A stretch of DNA of 64,000 nucleotides from Diprion similis (taxonomy: Eukaryota > Arthropoda > Insecta > Hymenoptera > Diprionidae): contig NC_060117.1 in NCBI RefSeq assembly GCF_021155765.1, forward strand, positions 6,414,001 through 6,478,000, written 5' to 3'. Numbering within the stretch: position 1 is the stretch's first letter; each line of letters starts with the position of its first letter. The notes beneath the pieces are model-generated. The model saw only the letters and a list, made by a program, of their open reading frames with translations. It ran no database searches and was not told the origin of the DNA. Both the position numbers and the translations under genes were made by a program. Positions 1 through 12,856 of this stretch are shown piece by piece.

Positions 1-1581
1 GCCTTTCAAGTATTTTTTTTTAACAACTTTATTGTAATTTTATTTTACAATAACAGCAATCGAGGTAATTTTTTTTTTTTAGTAGAATTCTATCGCCAGA
101 TTTTAGTACTTCGTTTATTGTTTATCTTTCGATTCAATTCACTGTATTTGTTCACCGGGAAATGTCGAACTTTTTTATTATAAAGACATCTTCCTGATTC
201 ATGAGATAAAAGTTTTACCTTAAATTCGTATATTTCGAAGGGGGATAAAACCTCATCCTTAAGAATTTATACGTTTTAGGTGTATCTTTTTCGAATATTA
301 TTCATTAACAACGAATTTTGTACGGAATACCAATTGAAATAAAAAATTTTGTATATCAGTATTTACGACGTTTAATGAAAAATAGGACTAAATAAAATAT
401 GAAATCAAGGGAAAGTCTACGATTGATCTGAATCGTGTGGCAACATAATTTGTTTATCGGCCAGTCTGTCAGTCAAAAAATTTGACGTAAATTAAACAAC
501 GGCGTATTGCCTCTTTATTGAAATCGAAGAAACGTTATTTGTTAAACCGAAGTAGCCTGGTTCGTCGAATCTCAGATCGTCGTGTTTATAAATCGACGTG
601 TCTGACCTACTTCAACGTTTTTCATATTTATTGAATTCAATTTCTAAGGGAAACGCATTGCTTCCATCAATCTCCCAGATCTTGTTCATAGTTATTCGCC
701 AATTTTTAACCGTGAAGATTAAATTCCAGTAATCGAAAGCACGTGGAATTTGAAGATTAATTCCAGTAGGCAATCGATTTAAGGATCGATAATTTTCAAA
801 CCATGTTTCAATATTTGAGGACAGATGAGTTGTCGGTCCAAAGAAATTTTAAGAAAACTAAACACGCCATCAAAAAAATCCGTCAAAAATTTTTGGACAA
901 AATCGATCAAGTTGAATTGCTTTTTTTTTTTTTTGACAAAACCAACAACTCAATTTAAAAGCAATTACGTTACTTTATAATTATTTTTTTTTTGTTTGTT
1001 AATTATTACAAGCAATAGTTAGTGAATTCATGCTTTATGAACAAAGATATGAAGGTTTCGAATGAATTTGAGACGAAAATAAACACCGATCCATCAAATT
1101 AAGTCGAATCTAAAATCGAACAATTTTCAATTTACGATTTTTACTTTTCTTTTGAAAATATATTCTGGGCAAAATTCGACGAAATCAACTTGATTAATTA
1201 CGATTTTTATATTGTTTGGTGAATTCGTTTTTACTGGTTTTTTATGCGATATAAATCCTAATAAAAGAATATTTGCAAAATCTCGATAATAAATATTATT
1301 TGCACTAATAATAGTGAACAGGAATAAATAAGTAACATCCCTATTAAGAATATCAAATAGAAATGAATCTCAGCAAATTCTAATAACACAAGCTATAATA
1401 CGATATTAATAATTCAAATAAAATTTCCGACAATTTGATAAACAATTTTTTCCCTTTTTCCGGACTTCTGAACTCCTGCGTTGGTCCTAATTCCACGCTT
1501 CAAGAGCTCGTTGAAAAAACGCATGCATCGAAGAAGTTTCCGTATTCGGTGAAACGGAACAACGTCGTTTACGTTACTCAC
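1..1581. other. AT-rich stretch without a recognised gene
   Basis: This is AT-rich sequence with several T and A homopolymers. It lies downstream of the membrane-protein exon at 1582-1764 and could be its intron or a 3' region. On the minus strand the frame of that exon stays open to 1414. A 30-codon open stretch near 490-600 reads plausibly, but its possible acceptor sites are in the wrong phase and lack a pyrimidine tract. I could not place a third exon. Confidence 0.5.
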
Positions 1582-4520
1582 TTTTTGCCTGTCTCGTCTG
1601 GCTGAGTAGAGGACCCAGAGGACGTAAATCGTCATAATTAGTGCCGGGACGAAAATTCCTGCAAGGCTGGAGGATCCGCGCATAAGGACATGGTGAAGAG
1701 CGAGTAGAGTAACGGCGAGAGCTGTTCCTCCGGCAATGTAGCGTCCTGTTCGCCGACGTTCGTCCTGCAGAGGAACGAAAGCTGTCGGTTAAAGACTGTC
1801 AATTAGGATAAATATGGCCGATGTAATCCTTCGAGAATACACTGGATCATCTGGACTCACATTCTTCAACTTGGATGGAAAATAACTGTTAAACAGATTC
1901 GAAATTCGCGCGCTTCTGGCCCTCTGGCGGTAGTTTGAGATGTTAATAGGTCACGTGATATAACCTAATACTCAAAGTTTTTCTAAAATAATTTTTTGTT
2001 TTTCGTACTTATTCATACTTTCAAACTGCACTATCACGTGCTACGACAATAAAAGTTTTCCCCTGAATTTTCCACCGCGATCTAACGCTTATATTTGAAA
2101 TGGTAACACATTAAAAATAAAAAAGGGTTACTTTGACCCAGAGTGTAATTGATGCTCGAAAAAATAGGTTTAGGTATACAACGCGAGCATGTTTTACGCG
2201 TTTTTCCACGCGTCTTTTGACGAAAAGGTTTAAACACTGGGTTTTAATTGTGAACATCTCGTTGTTAAACAACGTCAGAGAAATAAAATTATTTTTTCAC
2301 CCAACGATCTGGATAATCGATCTGATTCTATTGAGAAATAGCACATTTTGTTCGAGGATAAATTCCCTAGAAATTTTGCTAAGCAATTTATTTCTACGGT
2401 TCGTCAGTTGACAAAAAAAAAAAAAAAAAATCCGATAAGTATAATCGTAATAATTAACAGAATATGATAAATTTGTGATTCAACAAAAAAAAAAAAAAAA
2501 AAAAAACTTTGTTTTCAATAGTCATTTGAATTGGACGATCTATGGAGAATTTTTTCACGAATTAAATCAGCTATTGCTCGTTAGAATCAGACAATTAATA
2601 CGTACTTCTATAGCAGTTATTATATATAATAAAAAAAATTCATTGGCTCATTATGATTAAAAAAATTACAGAAGCTATTAGTCCGGCCGTGGACCCCAAA
2701 AAAAAGGAGGCATCGTCGCAAAAACGCTGCACAGCCGCCATTTTGAAATAAATCGCTTCAAAAAAATTATTGTAAGCAGTCACTGATATAAATAACAAAA
2801 TCACGTTTCTGTTATCTAGATTTATTTTGTAATATTTCTGAAAAAAAAAACCCAAAAAGCCTATTTCTTTCGGCCTCTAGAGTGGCCTAAGGCCTTAAAA
2901 TTAAAAACTTAGGTTATGTGGTGATAAAATGGCGCCGACAATCAGACTCTGACGTCACGAGGACATTTGCCAATATCCAGCCTGCAGATTCCTCGCTGCA
3001 GTCAGAATCGATTCTATTATCGCCTTTTAACTCTTGCAGTAGTTCAATTGTATTTATACTAAAAGTCGACTCGTACACATTAAGGCAATGAAATTTTCTG
3101 AAGCCTTGAGCTAAAATCAACGGGTATATACTGCTCTCGCAGTTTTAACAAAGGCTTAAATTTCGCGGCTCAGAAACGGTTCGAGAGTTGAAAAAAAAGA
3201 GTTGAGCAATATTCCGGCGAGTAATTTTGGCCCATGTCCTTTAAACAATGCCCAATGCAATTAATTATACAACCCGCAATCTTGACGCGTGCGTCGGGGA
3301 ATTTAAATCCGTCTGGCGCAGAATCCACTGACCTATGAAACTCCGTATAGCTTAGTATTATATATAGTCGAAGCAGACGACATGCGTACATCTGCGTGCC
3401 GAATAGCCGTCAAAGCACCGACTGGGAACTGCAGTAAAAGTGCGAACCGAAATGCGCAAAAACTATTTAACGTCGCCCCTTTTTCGCTGTATAATTCCAC
3501 CTGTTTGTTCAACGCTCCGAATTAGAGTCTGATGAAATTGAATTGAAAATGAAAAGTATTTGTTTTTATTACCTTTATTTTTTCCATAAACTTTGGTGTT
3601 TGAAAATTAAGGTAGAATTTGAGAATAAAATCGTGATTATATTGGGTCTATTGGATCCATTTTATATGTTATTGTAGTATTGTAAGGAGGGGGGTGGTTT
3701 CTAGTATGATATATCATGATTTTGTTCGAAGGTTTTAAGTTCTCAAATTCGAAAATTGATGGAAAAAATCAGGGTAACAATAAAAATTCTTTCTTTTTTT
3801 TTGTCAAACTGTGTAGTATGTTTTTAATAAACTTTAGGTATTAAAAAAGAAAATCAAAATTTTCATCTAAATATTGCTCTTTTGAACCATATATATATAT
3901 ATATATATATATTAGGGTGGCGCAAAAAAACCGACTATTTTTTATTTTGAGTCTCGTGTGACAAAATGTTAGTTATTGATGTTTTAAAAGCCCACTCCAA
4001 AGGACAGCTCAAAAAAAAATTTTTAATAGGTCGCTCCAAATTTTCTTAAAATGTAAAAAATCGTCAAAAAATTAAATTAAAAAAATTGTATTTTCAGTAT
4101 TTTGTTTGATTTTTAATTCATGTCGTGGTGTATTGTTATCGATTCTTTCTTACTAAATTAGAGAAAAAAAATTGATGAAATTTTAATATGAATATTAAAA
4201 GGTCGCTCGAAAAGATCTAAAGAAATGCACCAAAAAGTTGAAAAAAAATTACGAGCGGCCTTTCGAAATTCAAATTTTGAACTGAAACTTTCGGAAACTT
4301 ATTTTTTTTTTTGTCTATAAAATTATATCGTAACAAAAGAAATTTTTTTTTTTTTTAAATCGATTTTTGACGATTTCTGACGTTTTAAAAAATGTGGAAC
4401 GACCTCTTGAAAATTTTTTTCTGAGCTTTCCTTTGGAGTTGGCTCTTAAAACATCAAAAACTAACATTTTGTCACACGAGACTCAAAAAAAGAAAATAGT
4501 CGTTTTTTTTTTGCGCCACC

Positions 4521-4557
<37 letters not shown>

Positions 4558-5650
4558 AAAACATCGGTAAAATAAATAACTGTGACCAATTTAGACAAAC
4601 TACGCTTACTCCAAGGGTGGTTGAGATTAATTCTTACTAAAACCAGCCAAATGTCAAGATAAACAAAATCACTGTTGACAAGTGTAAAATATCATAAATT
4701 TCCACAACTGTAAATAAAAAAGCGCGTTAATTCGTTGATGAAGATATTTACAAACCTGTCTGACATCGTGAAAGACGAAGTTTAATTTTCCCAAAAAATT
4801 TACAACGTGATGAGAATACAGTCAACAAATTGCAAATCCTGAAAACAAGTCTTGAAATTGATAGAGATAGAATTGAGATATTTCGAGCTAATTCTCTTTT
4901 ACTTTTTAGTCTAATTTTCAAGTTGTAAGCGTGTATGTTTGAAAACACATTCGTTGTTTGAATAATAAATAATCTTAACCGCAGGAAAGCTTTATGGATT
5001 CTATAAGAATTCTATAAGTCCGTAATTTAAAAGTGGCGAATTTTTTCGATCAAAATACAGTTCCGGGATTTGCCAAGGTCACAGGAATTCACACCTACTC
5101 GTCTATCTACTTCAAATAAATATACCGCAACTCGAGGCAACCAAGCGTGAAGATGATACAATATACATACTTGAGAATGGTAGAAAATCTAGTATAGATT
5201 TGAAAATTTTCATATAGATTTTTATAATTTTTTTTTTATAGAAACTGAAAGAATCTAATAGTTTTTTTTTTTTCATAATTTTTAAATCGTTCGAAATAAA
5301 GCTTTAATAACTAAACTTTCGTTTATTATTCCAGAATTTAATATTTTAGTACTTTGAAAACACAAAACATTTTACAAACACTGAATGAACGACTCTAGCC
5401 TGTAATAAAATTGATTAAAAAAAAAGTTTGCATTTTTGTCGAATCAACTTTGTAAATAAATCGTTTCCAGGAATCGCGCGATATTGATCATGAATGAGGA
5501 CATAATTTCGATCCTAATTATCATTTTCCTTTACTACATCTCGATTCGCGAATGATCGCCAAACATAAATGAGTGATTGTAAATCATACTCACAGATGAG
5601 GAAGTCAAAGGTCGCAGAGTGTTCTGAGAAGAAAGCTCCGACTTGGGCAT
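1582..5650 (-). CDS. Probable small two-pass membrane protein, 3' end not found
   Basis: I do not recognise the family. Coding exon 1 is 5650-5594 and reads MPKSELSSQNTLRPLTSSS; it ends at a GTGAGT donor in phase 0. Coding exon 2 is 1764-1582, 61 codons, entered through a pyrimidine tract ending CTGCAG and left through AAA|GTGAGT, also in phase 0. Joined, they give an 80-residue N-terminal part: a polar start, a basic DERRRTGR patch, a hydrophobic helix beginning near YIAGGTALAV, a short RGSSS turn, a second helix from about SLAGIFVPAL to VLWVLY, then basic SARRDRQK. Matching phases, good splice sites and the helical hairpin support a real gene; no homologue is identified. The exon 2 frame also stays open to 1414 if the donor is unused. 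The intron is 3.8 kb and holds a palindromic element. The final exon may lie outside the window. Confidence 0.5.
2896..2975. repeat. Copy 1 of a dispersed 80-bp repeat
   Basis: It matches 10806-10885 with about three mismatches over 80 bases. The shared part includes AAAATGGCGCCGACA and GACTCTGACGTCA. The flanking sequence differs. It is probably a fragment of an interspersed element; no ends or target duplication are visible. Confidence 0.75.
3911..4525. mobile_element. Palindromic non-autonomous element (TAGGGTGGCGC ends)
   Basis: The left end TAGGGTGGCGCAAAAAAA and the right end TTTTTTTTGCGCCACCCTA are inverted copies. The inverted match continues inward for about 110 bases, through GAGTCTCGTGTGACAAAATG. 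The element sits inside an (AT)n microsatellite, so ATATATAT flanks both ends. This fits an 8-bp target duplication but cannot prove it. It has no coding capacity and looks like a MITE; its ends resemble those of the elements at 39177 and 42039. Confidence 0.8.
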
Positions 5651-5715
5651 GACGAGGATGATTTAAAAGCACCGAACTGGAACCATCCGGACAATAACGG
5701 CGCCCCGGGTGCACT

Positions 5716-5723
5716 TATAAATA
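5716..5723 (-). promoter_or_regulatory. TATA-like box for the membrane-protein gene
   Basis: On the minus strand this reads TATTTATA, about 65 bases upstream of the proposed start codon at 5650 and followed by a GC-rich stretch. On the plus strand the same site reads TATAAATA, so direction is ambiguous. A short upstream frame (ATG at about 5675, 7 codons) precedes the proposed start. Confidence 0.3.
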
Positions 5724-6416
5724 GTGATTGTGAGTATAATTCAACGCCGTGTGAGCGCGCAATAAACCGATGGGGGATATTCACTATTTCCTCTTCAGCA
5801 CGTATCACAGTCTGGTAAAAATATTACGATCTTCTCCCCGGAACCGCCATGTAAACAGCGTTTGAATGCAGGGGGCCGAGTCGTTATGATCATCAACGTT
5901 AGCCGCCAGCGGCGAAAGATCTTCGGCGCAATCAAGGCGGCGTCGTAACGTTTCATGAAAAACTATAAGGTGAAATGATTGGTGGTGGACGTGCGAGTTG
6001 CACGGCACTCGAGAGACGATGAAAATCGAGAAAAGAGTATTGGAACGCGAAAAAGAAGACCGCAGTTCAGTTCAATGCATGCGCGACGGTTAGCCGTCCG
6101 CAACTGTTTTACCGACAGAGTACTCGCCGCACTTCAGCCTGGAGGCCAGCTTCTGTGTGTTTCCCTTCCTTCCGATGATCCACGCGGTGTTAAATCTCCG
6201 CCTATAACCGTTGGCATAATAAACAATATTCGAAAATGCTGGTAACGCGCCGTTGGGGCGTTCGGACCGATCTCGACGATCTGCTGGATCGATCACGAGG
6301 GATTCCCCCACCCCTATCCTTAACCTTCACTCACCCAGACGCTGATTCTTGTATGAGATACTGGGCGCCGTTTTCGGACGCCAGTTATTAACTTTACTGC
6401 GTTCGTCGAGTGGGGA
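5724..6416. other. CpG-rich stretch, promoter-like
   Basis: Base composition is visibly richer in G+C and CpG than the surroundings (for example around 5840-5950 and 6230-6320). No convincing exon was found on either strand. It may be the upstream promoter region of the minus-strand gene at 5650, or of an unseen transcript. Confidence 0.3.
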
Positions 6417-7085
6417 AATCATTCACTTGGAAATCGCCTCAACGATTTAAATTCATTCACGCTGATTTCTAGTGATTTTTGCGATCGATGATTACCTGTA
6501 CCTTCACGATGTTTTCGTTGATCGATTAATCATCGAGTTAATCCATTTCCAATTTTACCCCTGATCTATAATGATTTCTTAGAGTTCTGTACAGGCGACT
6601 ATCCGCAGTGATTTCCAAACTAGATGTAGAATCCACAGAGTAAAACACTGGAAATCTGTGTTCATTAGAAGAATACTGAGAAATCATTAGAAACCAATAA
6701 TGAAAATCATTCACTTGGGAATCGCCTCAACGATTTCAATTCATTCACGCTGATTTCTAGGGATTTTTTCGATCGATGATTACCTGTACCTTCACGACGT
6801 TTTCGTTGATCGATTAATCATCGAGTTAATCCATTTCCAATTTTACCCCTGATCTATAATGATTTCTTAGAGTTCTATACAGGCGACTATCCGCAGTGAT
6901 TTTCAAACTAGATGTAGAATCCACAGAGTAAAACACTGGAAATCTGTGTTCATTAGAAGAATACTGAGAAATCATTAGAAACCAATAATGATTTCTCTTG
7001 GGAGTCAATCATTCACTTGGGAATCGCCTCAACGATTTCAATTCATTCGCGCTGATTTCTAGTGATTTCTGCGATCAATTATTAC
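6417..7085. repeat. Tandem repeat, unit about 288-302 bp, 2.3 copies
   Basis: Copies begin at 6417, 6705 and 7007 with AATCATTCACTTGG. The first two copies are nearly identical over their whole length, including GATCGATTAATCATCGAG and AACACTGGAAATCTGTG. The third breaks off near 7085 and decays into sequence rich in TGATTTC. The near identity of copies 1 and 2 suggests a recent duplication. Confidence 0.85.
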
Positions 7086-9146
7086 CGATTCGATCGTCAA
7101 GTGATTGATTTCTAGCAATGATTTTCTAGCTTTCTACAGAGGATTTACTCTAGTAATTTCCTAGCCGAATGTCGAATCTTCGCAGGAAATTACAACACTT
7201 CATTACAAAGTATTGGAAATCAATTATATAAAAATGCTAGATAATCATTGGAAATCTATGGAAATCGTTTAATTGGAAATCAAATGAACAATTTTAATTC
7301 AATGGCATTAATTTCGAGTGATTTCTATTGTTTTTACCATATATCCTGTGATTTTCAGCGTATCAAGTGATTGATTTCCAATGTTATCACTAACTGTTAA
7401 TGATTTCCTAACGTTCTATACGCGATTTGTTGTAGTAATTTCTGCACAAGTATCGAAACTACACAGGGCATCATCACAATATTCGCTGAAAACTTCTGAA
7501 AATCAACAAAAGCAAATGATTGTATAAAAGTCAATGTACTAGTCAAATGAATTGAAACCATTTGACGTTTCCAATTCACTTGATGATTTCAAACGAGTCT
7601 CAATGATTTCAGTTGTCTTGATTGATTCCTCGTCGTTACAAGTAACATTTAAGTCGTTCAAAATCCTTTGATTTAAAATTTGATTTCCGATTGTCAAATG
7701 TTATGACTTCCACGAGTGAATGGCTTGGAATGGTTCTTTTATTTATGTTCTAAACTTGTTGAGCTGAAAAAAAAATGTGTAAAATATTTCAAAATTCAAA
7801 GTATTTCAGAGAAATTATCAAAGCATGTATTCAGTCCGCTGGATTTTTATAAGCCTTCAAACTTGAGCGAGGAGAATGGCCGGAATGCAAATCAGCACTT
7901 CCATTCTTTCCAAGCATTCATGTCGATGTATGAATTCCAATTCACGGTTGGAACGAAGTGAGTGTAGTCACATTTCAATATTGATTTCATGGCTGAGTTT
8001 TCATCATCGTCTTCCATTAATTCCCAAGGATTTATCAATGTGCGTATAGCGAAACACCATACATCCTATATAATATAATATAAGACGAAGACACAAACAG
8101 TATAAGCTTTATTGTAAACAAGATCCGTGTACACCGTTGATGTAAAGTTTGAAACTAAATTTGAATTGATAATACCGCGGAATATTTGTTGTGTAGATGA
8201 TTAATCGACAACTTTGGACCGAGTTCAGAATCTCGAAACGGTTTGACAATCATCAATGAGAACTCAAACAACGCGACGAAACTTCCTTTCTATTATAGGA
8301 GAAACTCACGAATGTTATATTATTTTGTTGATTGTACTTGCTGAATATCAATTACTGACTTTGATTATGCTTATTGTCATATTTAAGAAGCGTGTTAAAA
8401 TAGTTTGAGAAATAATCAAAATAGAGATTATCAAGTCAAAGTGTGATAAAAATTGCAAAAAATCCGTATTGAAAGAAAGAAAATAGCAGATAATAAATTT
8501 TTTCGTAAAGATTTTATTGTTAGTAAAATTGTAAAATTATGTCGCATGATTTTTGCCACAGCGGTAATAATTTTTCGCAAGTTTTTCATCAATCCAACTA
8601 CCTGCAGCTCAATCAAGAATTCAATTCAACGGTTCATCGAGCGATTAAAAAATAGTTGCCGCTACGGAAAACTTATTACTCATTCTTTTTTTTTATTTTT
8701 TTATTTTTTTTTTTTTCATTTCAGTCTCCCGATCACTGCACGCAGTCAGTTTTCAATTTCGTCGCACCCGCGTGACAGATCTATATATCTATAGACATAT
8801 GCATGGATAGGATGTGCATTCATTGGTAAAAAAAATGGGGAACTGCCCAAATGGAAGTAAAATAATAAAAAAAAAAGAAAGAAAAAACAAATCCATTTCA
8901 GACACAAACACGTACATGCTGACGAATATTGGAAAAATATTACATATCCGTGAAAATTGTTGCCGGAAAAAATCACTGAAAATTGCGGAAAAAAGGTTTT
9001 TTTTTTTTTTATTTTTTTTCAGAAGGAGAACAATTCCAAACAAGCTTTCAATTATTTGAGAGCGTTAAGAAATAAAAACTTGCTTTAATTGTAATCGACG
9101 GGGTTTAATCACTCATGGATTAATTGGGACACCTGATTTCAAGATT
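7086..9146. other. Non-coding stretch
   Basis: From 7086 to about 7700 the DNA is a degenerate series of TGATTTCYA-like words continuing the tandem repeat. From 7700 to 9146 it is ordinary AT-rich DNA with T tracts at about 8687-8716 and 8999-9020. No gene is seen. Confidence 0.4.
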
Positions 9147-9370
9147 ATGTACAAAGGTTTCAAAAGATTTCAGAGATTTGAAAAGTTTTCAAAATATATT
9201 ACAGAAGTTTTACAGATTCTAAAAAGATTTCAAATGATTTCAAAGGGTTGGAAAAGATTTCAAGAGCGATTTCATCTCGGATTTCATAGACTAAAAAATA
9301 TTTCAGAATACTTCAAAGACCTCAAGAGACTTCGCGATATATATTCGCGAAAAATTGTACACTCTTGATT
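9147..9370. repeat. Degenerate short-period repeat rich in GATTTCA
   Basis: The motif AAAGATTTCA and variants recur at irregular spacing of about 10-15 bases. This forces an apparent open frame full of K, F and R, which I do not regard as a gene. Confidence 0.5.
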
Positions 9371-11348
9371 TCAGAAGTGATTAAACCCCCGATTTTAGTT
9401 AAAATTTTGGCAAATTTTTGCACGGCAATTTCTAAACAACTGTAAGGAAAGAGTATTGATCATTTTTTTCTTTTTTTTTTTTTTTGGTTTGTTAAATAAA
9501 AACGTGTAGCATTGTTTTCCACAGAGACATATAAATTTATAAAGGCTTTGTTTAAAAATCGATAGACGATTGGCGGGTTGAATTTTTTCAAGCTTTGTCT
9601 GCGTATATGTATATATATATATATATATGTATTTATATATACATATAATATGATTTGTTTACGGACTATTTACGGACTCGGGTTTTAGCACCGCATCATC
9701 CTGCATGATCTAGAGCTTCTACCAGCACTCTTCAAATTTAGCAACTGTTTTGTTATTTGTTGACCTTGTCAACGGGCGCCCGTTTTACCTAATCCAACCC
9801 CTCATATTATTGGGGCGTGTGATTTTTGTCCGTCAGAGCCTCGTGAAATTCGCATTTTTATTAGCTTTACCGGTTGCGTAAGCCGGATGCGAACGATGAA
9901 GTGCCGGCTGATGTTTGCCCGAGGCAACCCGTCGCCTCTTCTTGTATCTCACCCGCAAAAATATTCTGCACACAAGGTGCAAAAACCTATCAATATATCG
10001 GTATAAAAAATCGATCCCTTTCAACGAGAATATTACCACACAAAGAAAAATTTTCAAATATATGTATTACTGTGTACAGTTACGAAAATTGTATGGATAA
10101 TAAATTTTTATGCAATTGTTGAATACTCGTCATTCGTTAATTTTTCACATTATTTTCTACGAACGATAATAATCGACGAACAAACTCATAGCGTGTCATG
10201 ATTATTTTTCAAAACATACTAAGTATGAAATCAAATTTTTTCTACTTGACTGTTAAATTTATTAATTTTATTTGTTAATAATAAAATCATGTCGAAAATT
10301 GTTCTACAAAAAGTAAAATAGAGGTTTCCTAAATTTTTTCATTCGTGTTAATTAAACCCCAAATTAAAGCGGTGTAATTATTTTTATCTCATTCCGTGTA
10401 CTAAAAACTTCCGTGACATGATTTCTGTCTGTTATATCACCGTCCGTGTGTAACGAAAAATTCCATGCGCCACTGCTCGACGAGCCATAAATCTGCATGT
10501 CATGGTTCTCTTTGCTACTGAACTATAGATATATATGTTATATAATATCATTGATATCGTCTCTACCCTCGCGCTTTCACTGCGGTCTGGTTTTCGTCAA
10601 TTTTAATCCATAAGTGTCATATTTCCCTTGGGAATTATCATGGGATTTCAATTATTTCAAATACGAATTGAGATTGTTACTTTGCAATGCTTTATCTGGT
10701 GTTTTTTCGCGTGTTGATGGTGGAACAGATATATTATTGATTATGTTTCATTAGTTTATGTAAAATAAGTAATTTGAAAGCCAAAGAATTCTGATTTGCC
10801 TCAATTAAAATTAAAAACTTAGGTTATGTGGTGATAAAATGGCGCCGACAACCAGACTCTGACGTCATGAGGACATTTCCCAATAATGATACTAAAATTG
10901 AAAAGATTTCTTACTCCATCAAAGTTAAACAGAATTCTAAATTCACACTTGTAACTAAAAATCACACTTGAAATCTCCTAAAATTAAATAATGCAGATAT
11001 TATATATATATATCAAAATATAATAAAAATTTTCTCAATTATCAATTATATTTCTATACATAAGTTAATCACTCGTTATCAGCAGTAATTTGTGCCGCGT
11101 TCAGAGAGACGGAAAATTGTCAAGCGTTTGTATTTTCGTACAATATAATTGCGTTTAGCCAAGAAGCATACTTGAATTGCGGGAAAAATATCCACGCGTT
11201 ATTTGCGTACCGTTTAAAAGCTTCGCCAAAGCCAGGATCTAATCATTAATATCACCGTTCACCCCCGCGTGTGATAAAACCACGGGATTATTTTTAGTTC
11301 AATTATTGCGCACTGACTCTCTCGCAATTAGAACAGGCTGTATCTGCA
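9371..11348. other. Non-coding stretch
   Basis: Mostly AT-rich, with a (TA)n run at about 9605-9650 and a modestly GC-richer part at 9690-9960. The second copy of the 80-bp repeat lies at 10806-10885. No exon is recognised. Confidence 0.4.
10806..10885. repeat. Copy 2 of a dispersed 80-bp repeat
   Basis: Same orientation and nearly the same sequence as 2896-2975; the flanks are unrelated. Confidence 0.75.
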
Positions 11349-11972
11349 TAGTCTAGTCAAAATAGGTCTGAATTCAAAATATTTGTTTCGTGGCTGAATT
11401 TTGGTTTACGATGGTTTTCGTCTCTCAAGAACTCAGATCTAGTCATTTTCGAACTGCATGGTCAGGGTTTCGAGAAAACAGCCAAATTCGAAGTTTTTTT
11501 TTTTTGCATTTAACTCAAAAACTGTTGCCGATGGATGAAAAATGACTTGACCATCGTATAGAGCGGAAAATTCTACATCGACTTATGTCCTCGCATATCG
11601 GAAACGGAGCCGGATTAACAAATTAAGAAAATAGAAATTCTACTTATCGACGGTATCTAGGGAATTTTTGTGAAATAGTTACTTTTTTCATAATTTGTTA
11701 ATCCGAATCCATTTCCGACGCATGAGGACATAATTCGATGTAGAATTTTCCGCTCTACACGACGATCAAATCATTTTTCATCTATCGACAGCAATTTTTG
11801 AGGAAAAATGCAAAAAAAAAAAACGTCAAATTTGGCCGTTTTCTCGAAACCCTGACTATGCAGCTCAAAAATGACTTCAGATTTGAGTTTCTGAGGGTCG
11901 GAAATCCTTGTAATTAAAACTACAGTCACGAGCCGAATATTTTGAATTCAGAGAAATTTTGATTAGACTATA
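11349..11972. mobile_element. Palindromic non-autonomous element, TA-flanked
   Basis: Almost the whole 620 bases form one imperfect inverted repeat. The left arm starts TAGTCTAGTCAAAAT and runs through CTGAATTCAAAATATT; the right arm carries the complement and ends ATTTTGATTAGACTA. The two arms also share GGTTTCGAGAAAAC, AGCGGAAAATTCTACATCGA and the centre GGATTAACAAATT. The flanks fit a TA duplication but not a clear 8-bp one. No coding capacity. Confidence 0.8.
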
Positions 11973-12426
11973 ATACACGGCAATTTAGTTTCTCCGTGCA
12001 AAACAAAAAAAAAAAAACAAAGAAAAATTGTCAACAATAATGAAAGACATATCTATAGCTATAGCTCTGCAAAATATTTGTCGTTATTATATTACGTAAT
12101 TATATAATGCTGAACTTGCCAGGTTCCGGTATCTATTCAAACGGGGAAAACAAAGTTTCTTCATTAATTACGTATCGCTAGCCTTACGAAAGTAAACGAT
12201 CTAACATGTTTCCGCTGAAAGTTAGATTGTATCCCTTAAACTTTGATTGATTATTTCATGGGTGAACTCAGTTTACGCATATATGTACGAACCAGTCTTA
12301 TGCATATGTATGTGTGTACATCACATATGTATGTGCATACAAATTTATACATTATCTAATCGCCCGAAAGTTTCTGGGTAACCCTGTTATGTGTAAGTCC
12401 GTATTTATACATATACATATATGTAT

Positions 12427-12771
12427 ACTAGGTTGGGCAAAAAAAAAAAAAAAAAAAAAAGTTTTGAAAATATCGTTCAAGATGATGAAAAACAAATTCT
12501 GTGAAAGTTTAAGCTCTTAATATTAATATTAAGAGGTGCCTCATCACGATTTTTGATTTCTCATTTAAATAATACAGGAAATTTTTTTTTTCAAGTTTGG
12601 AATTTTATTGCGTTCGAACGAATGAACTAGTTGTAGAAATCAATACATATTCTTGTAGGAAATTGAACGATCTACAAAAAAAGTCTCTTGTGATTTTTCT
12701 CCTAATCGGCTTGTTTTAAAGTTATTCAAGGTTAAAGTTTAACCTCAAATAATATACGATGACTTCCATAA

Positions 12772-12856
<85 letters not shown>

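Larger units (their letters stand above)
1765..5593 (-). other. Intron of the membrane-protein gene
   Basis: AT-rich with A tracts near 2411-2428 and 2485-2506. It contains an 80-bp repeat at 2896-2975 and a palindromic element at 3911-4525. No coding segment is recognised in the rest. Confidence 0.4.

Noticed and set aside
490..600. Minus-strand stretch reading DDLRFDEPGYFGLTNN, possible last exon of the membrane protein
   Set aside because: No acceptor in the required phase 0 and no pyrimidine tract upstream.
5979..6311. Open frames on both strands in the CpG-rich stretch
   Set aside because: GC-rich composition lowers stop frequency; the two frames overlap on opposite strands and neither has a recognisable domain.
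8453..9059. Several overlapping open frames rich in F, K and I on both strands
   Set aside because: They follow T and A homopolymers, have no splice context and no recognisable domain.
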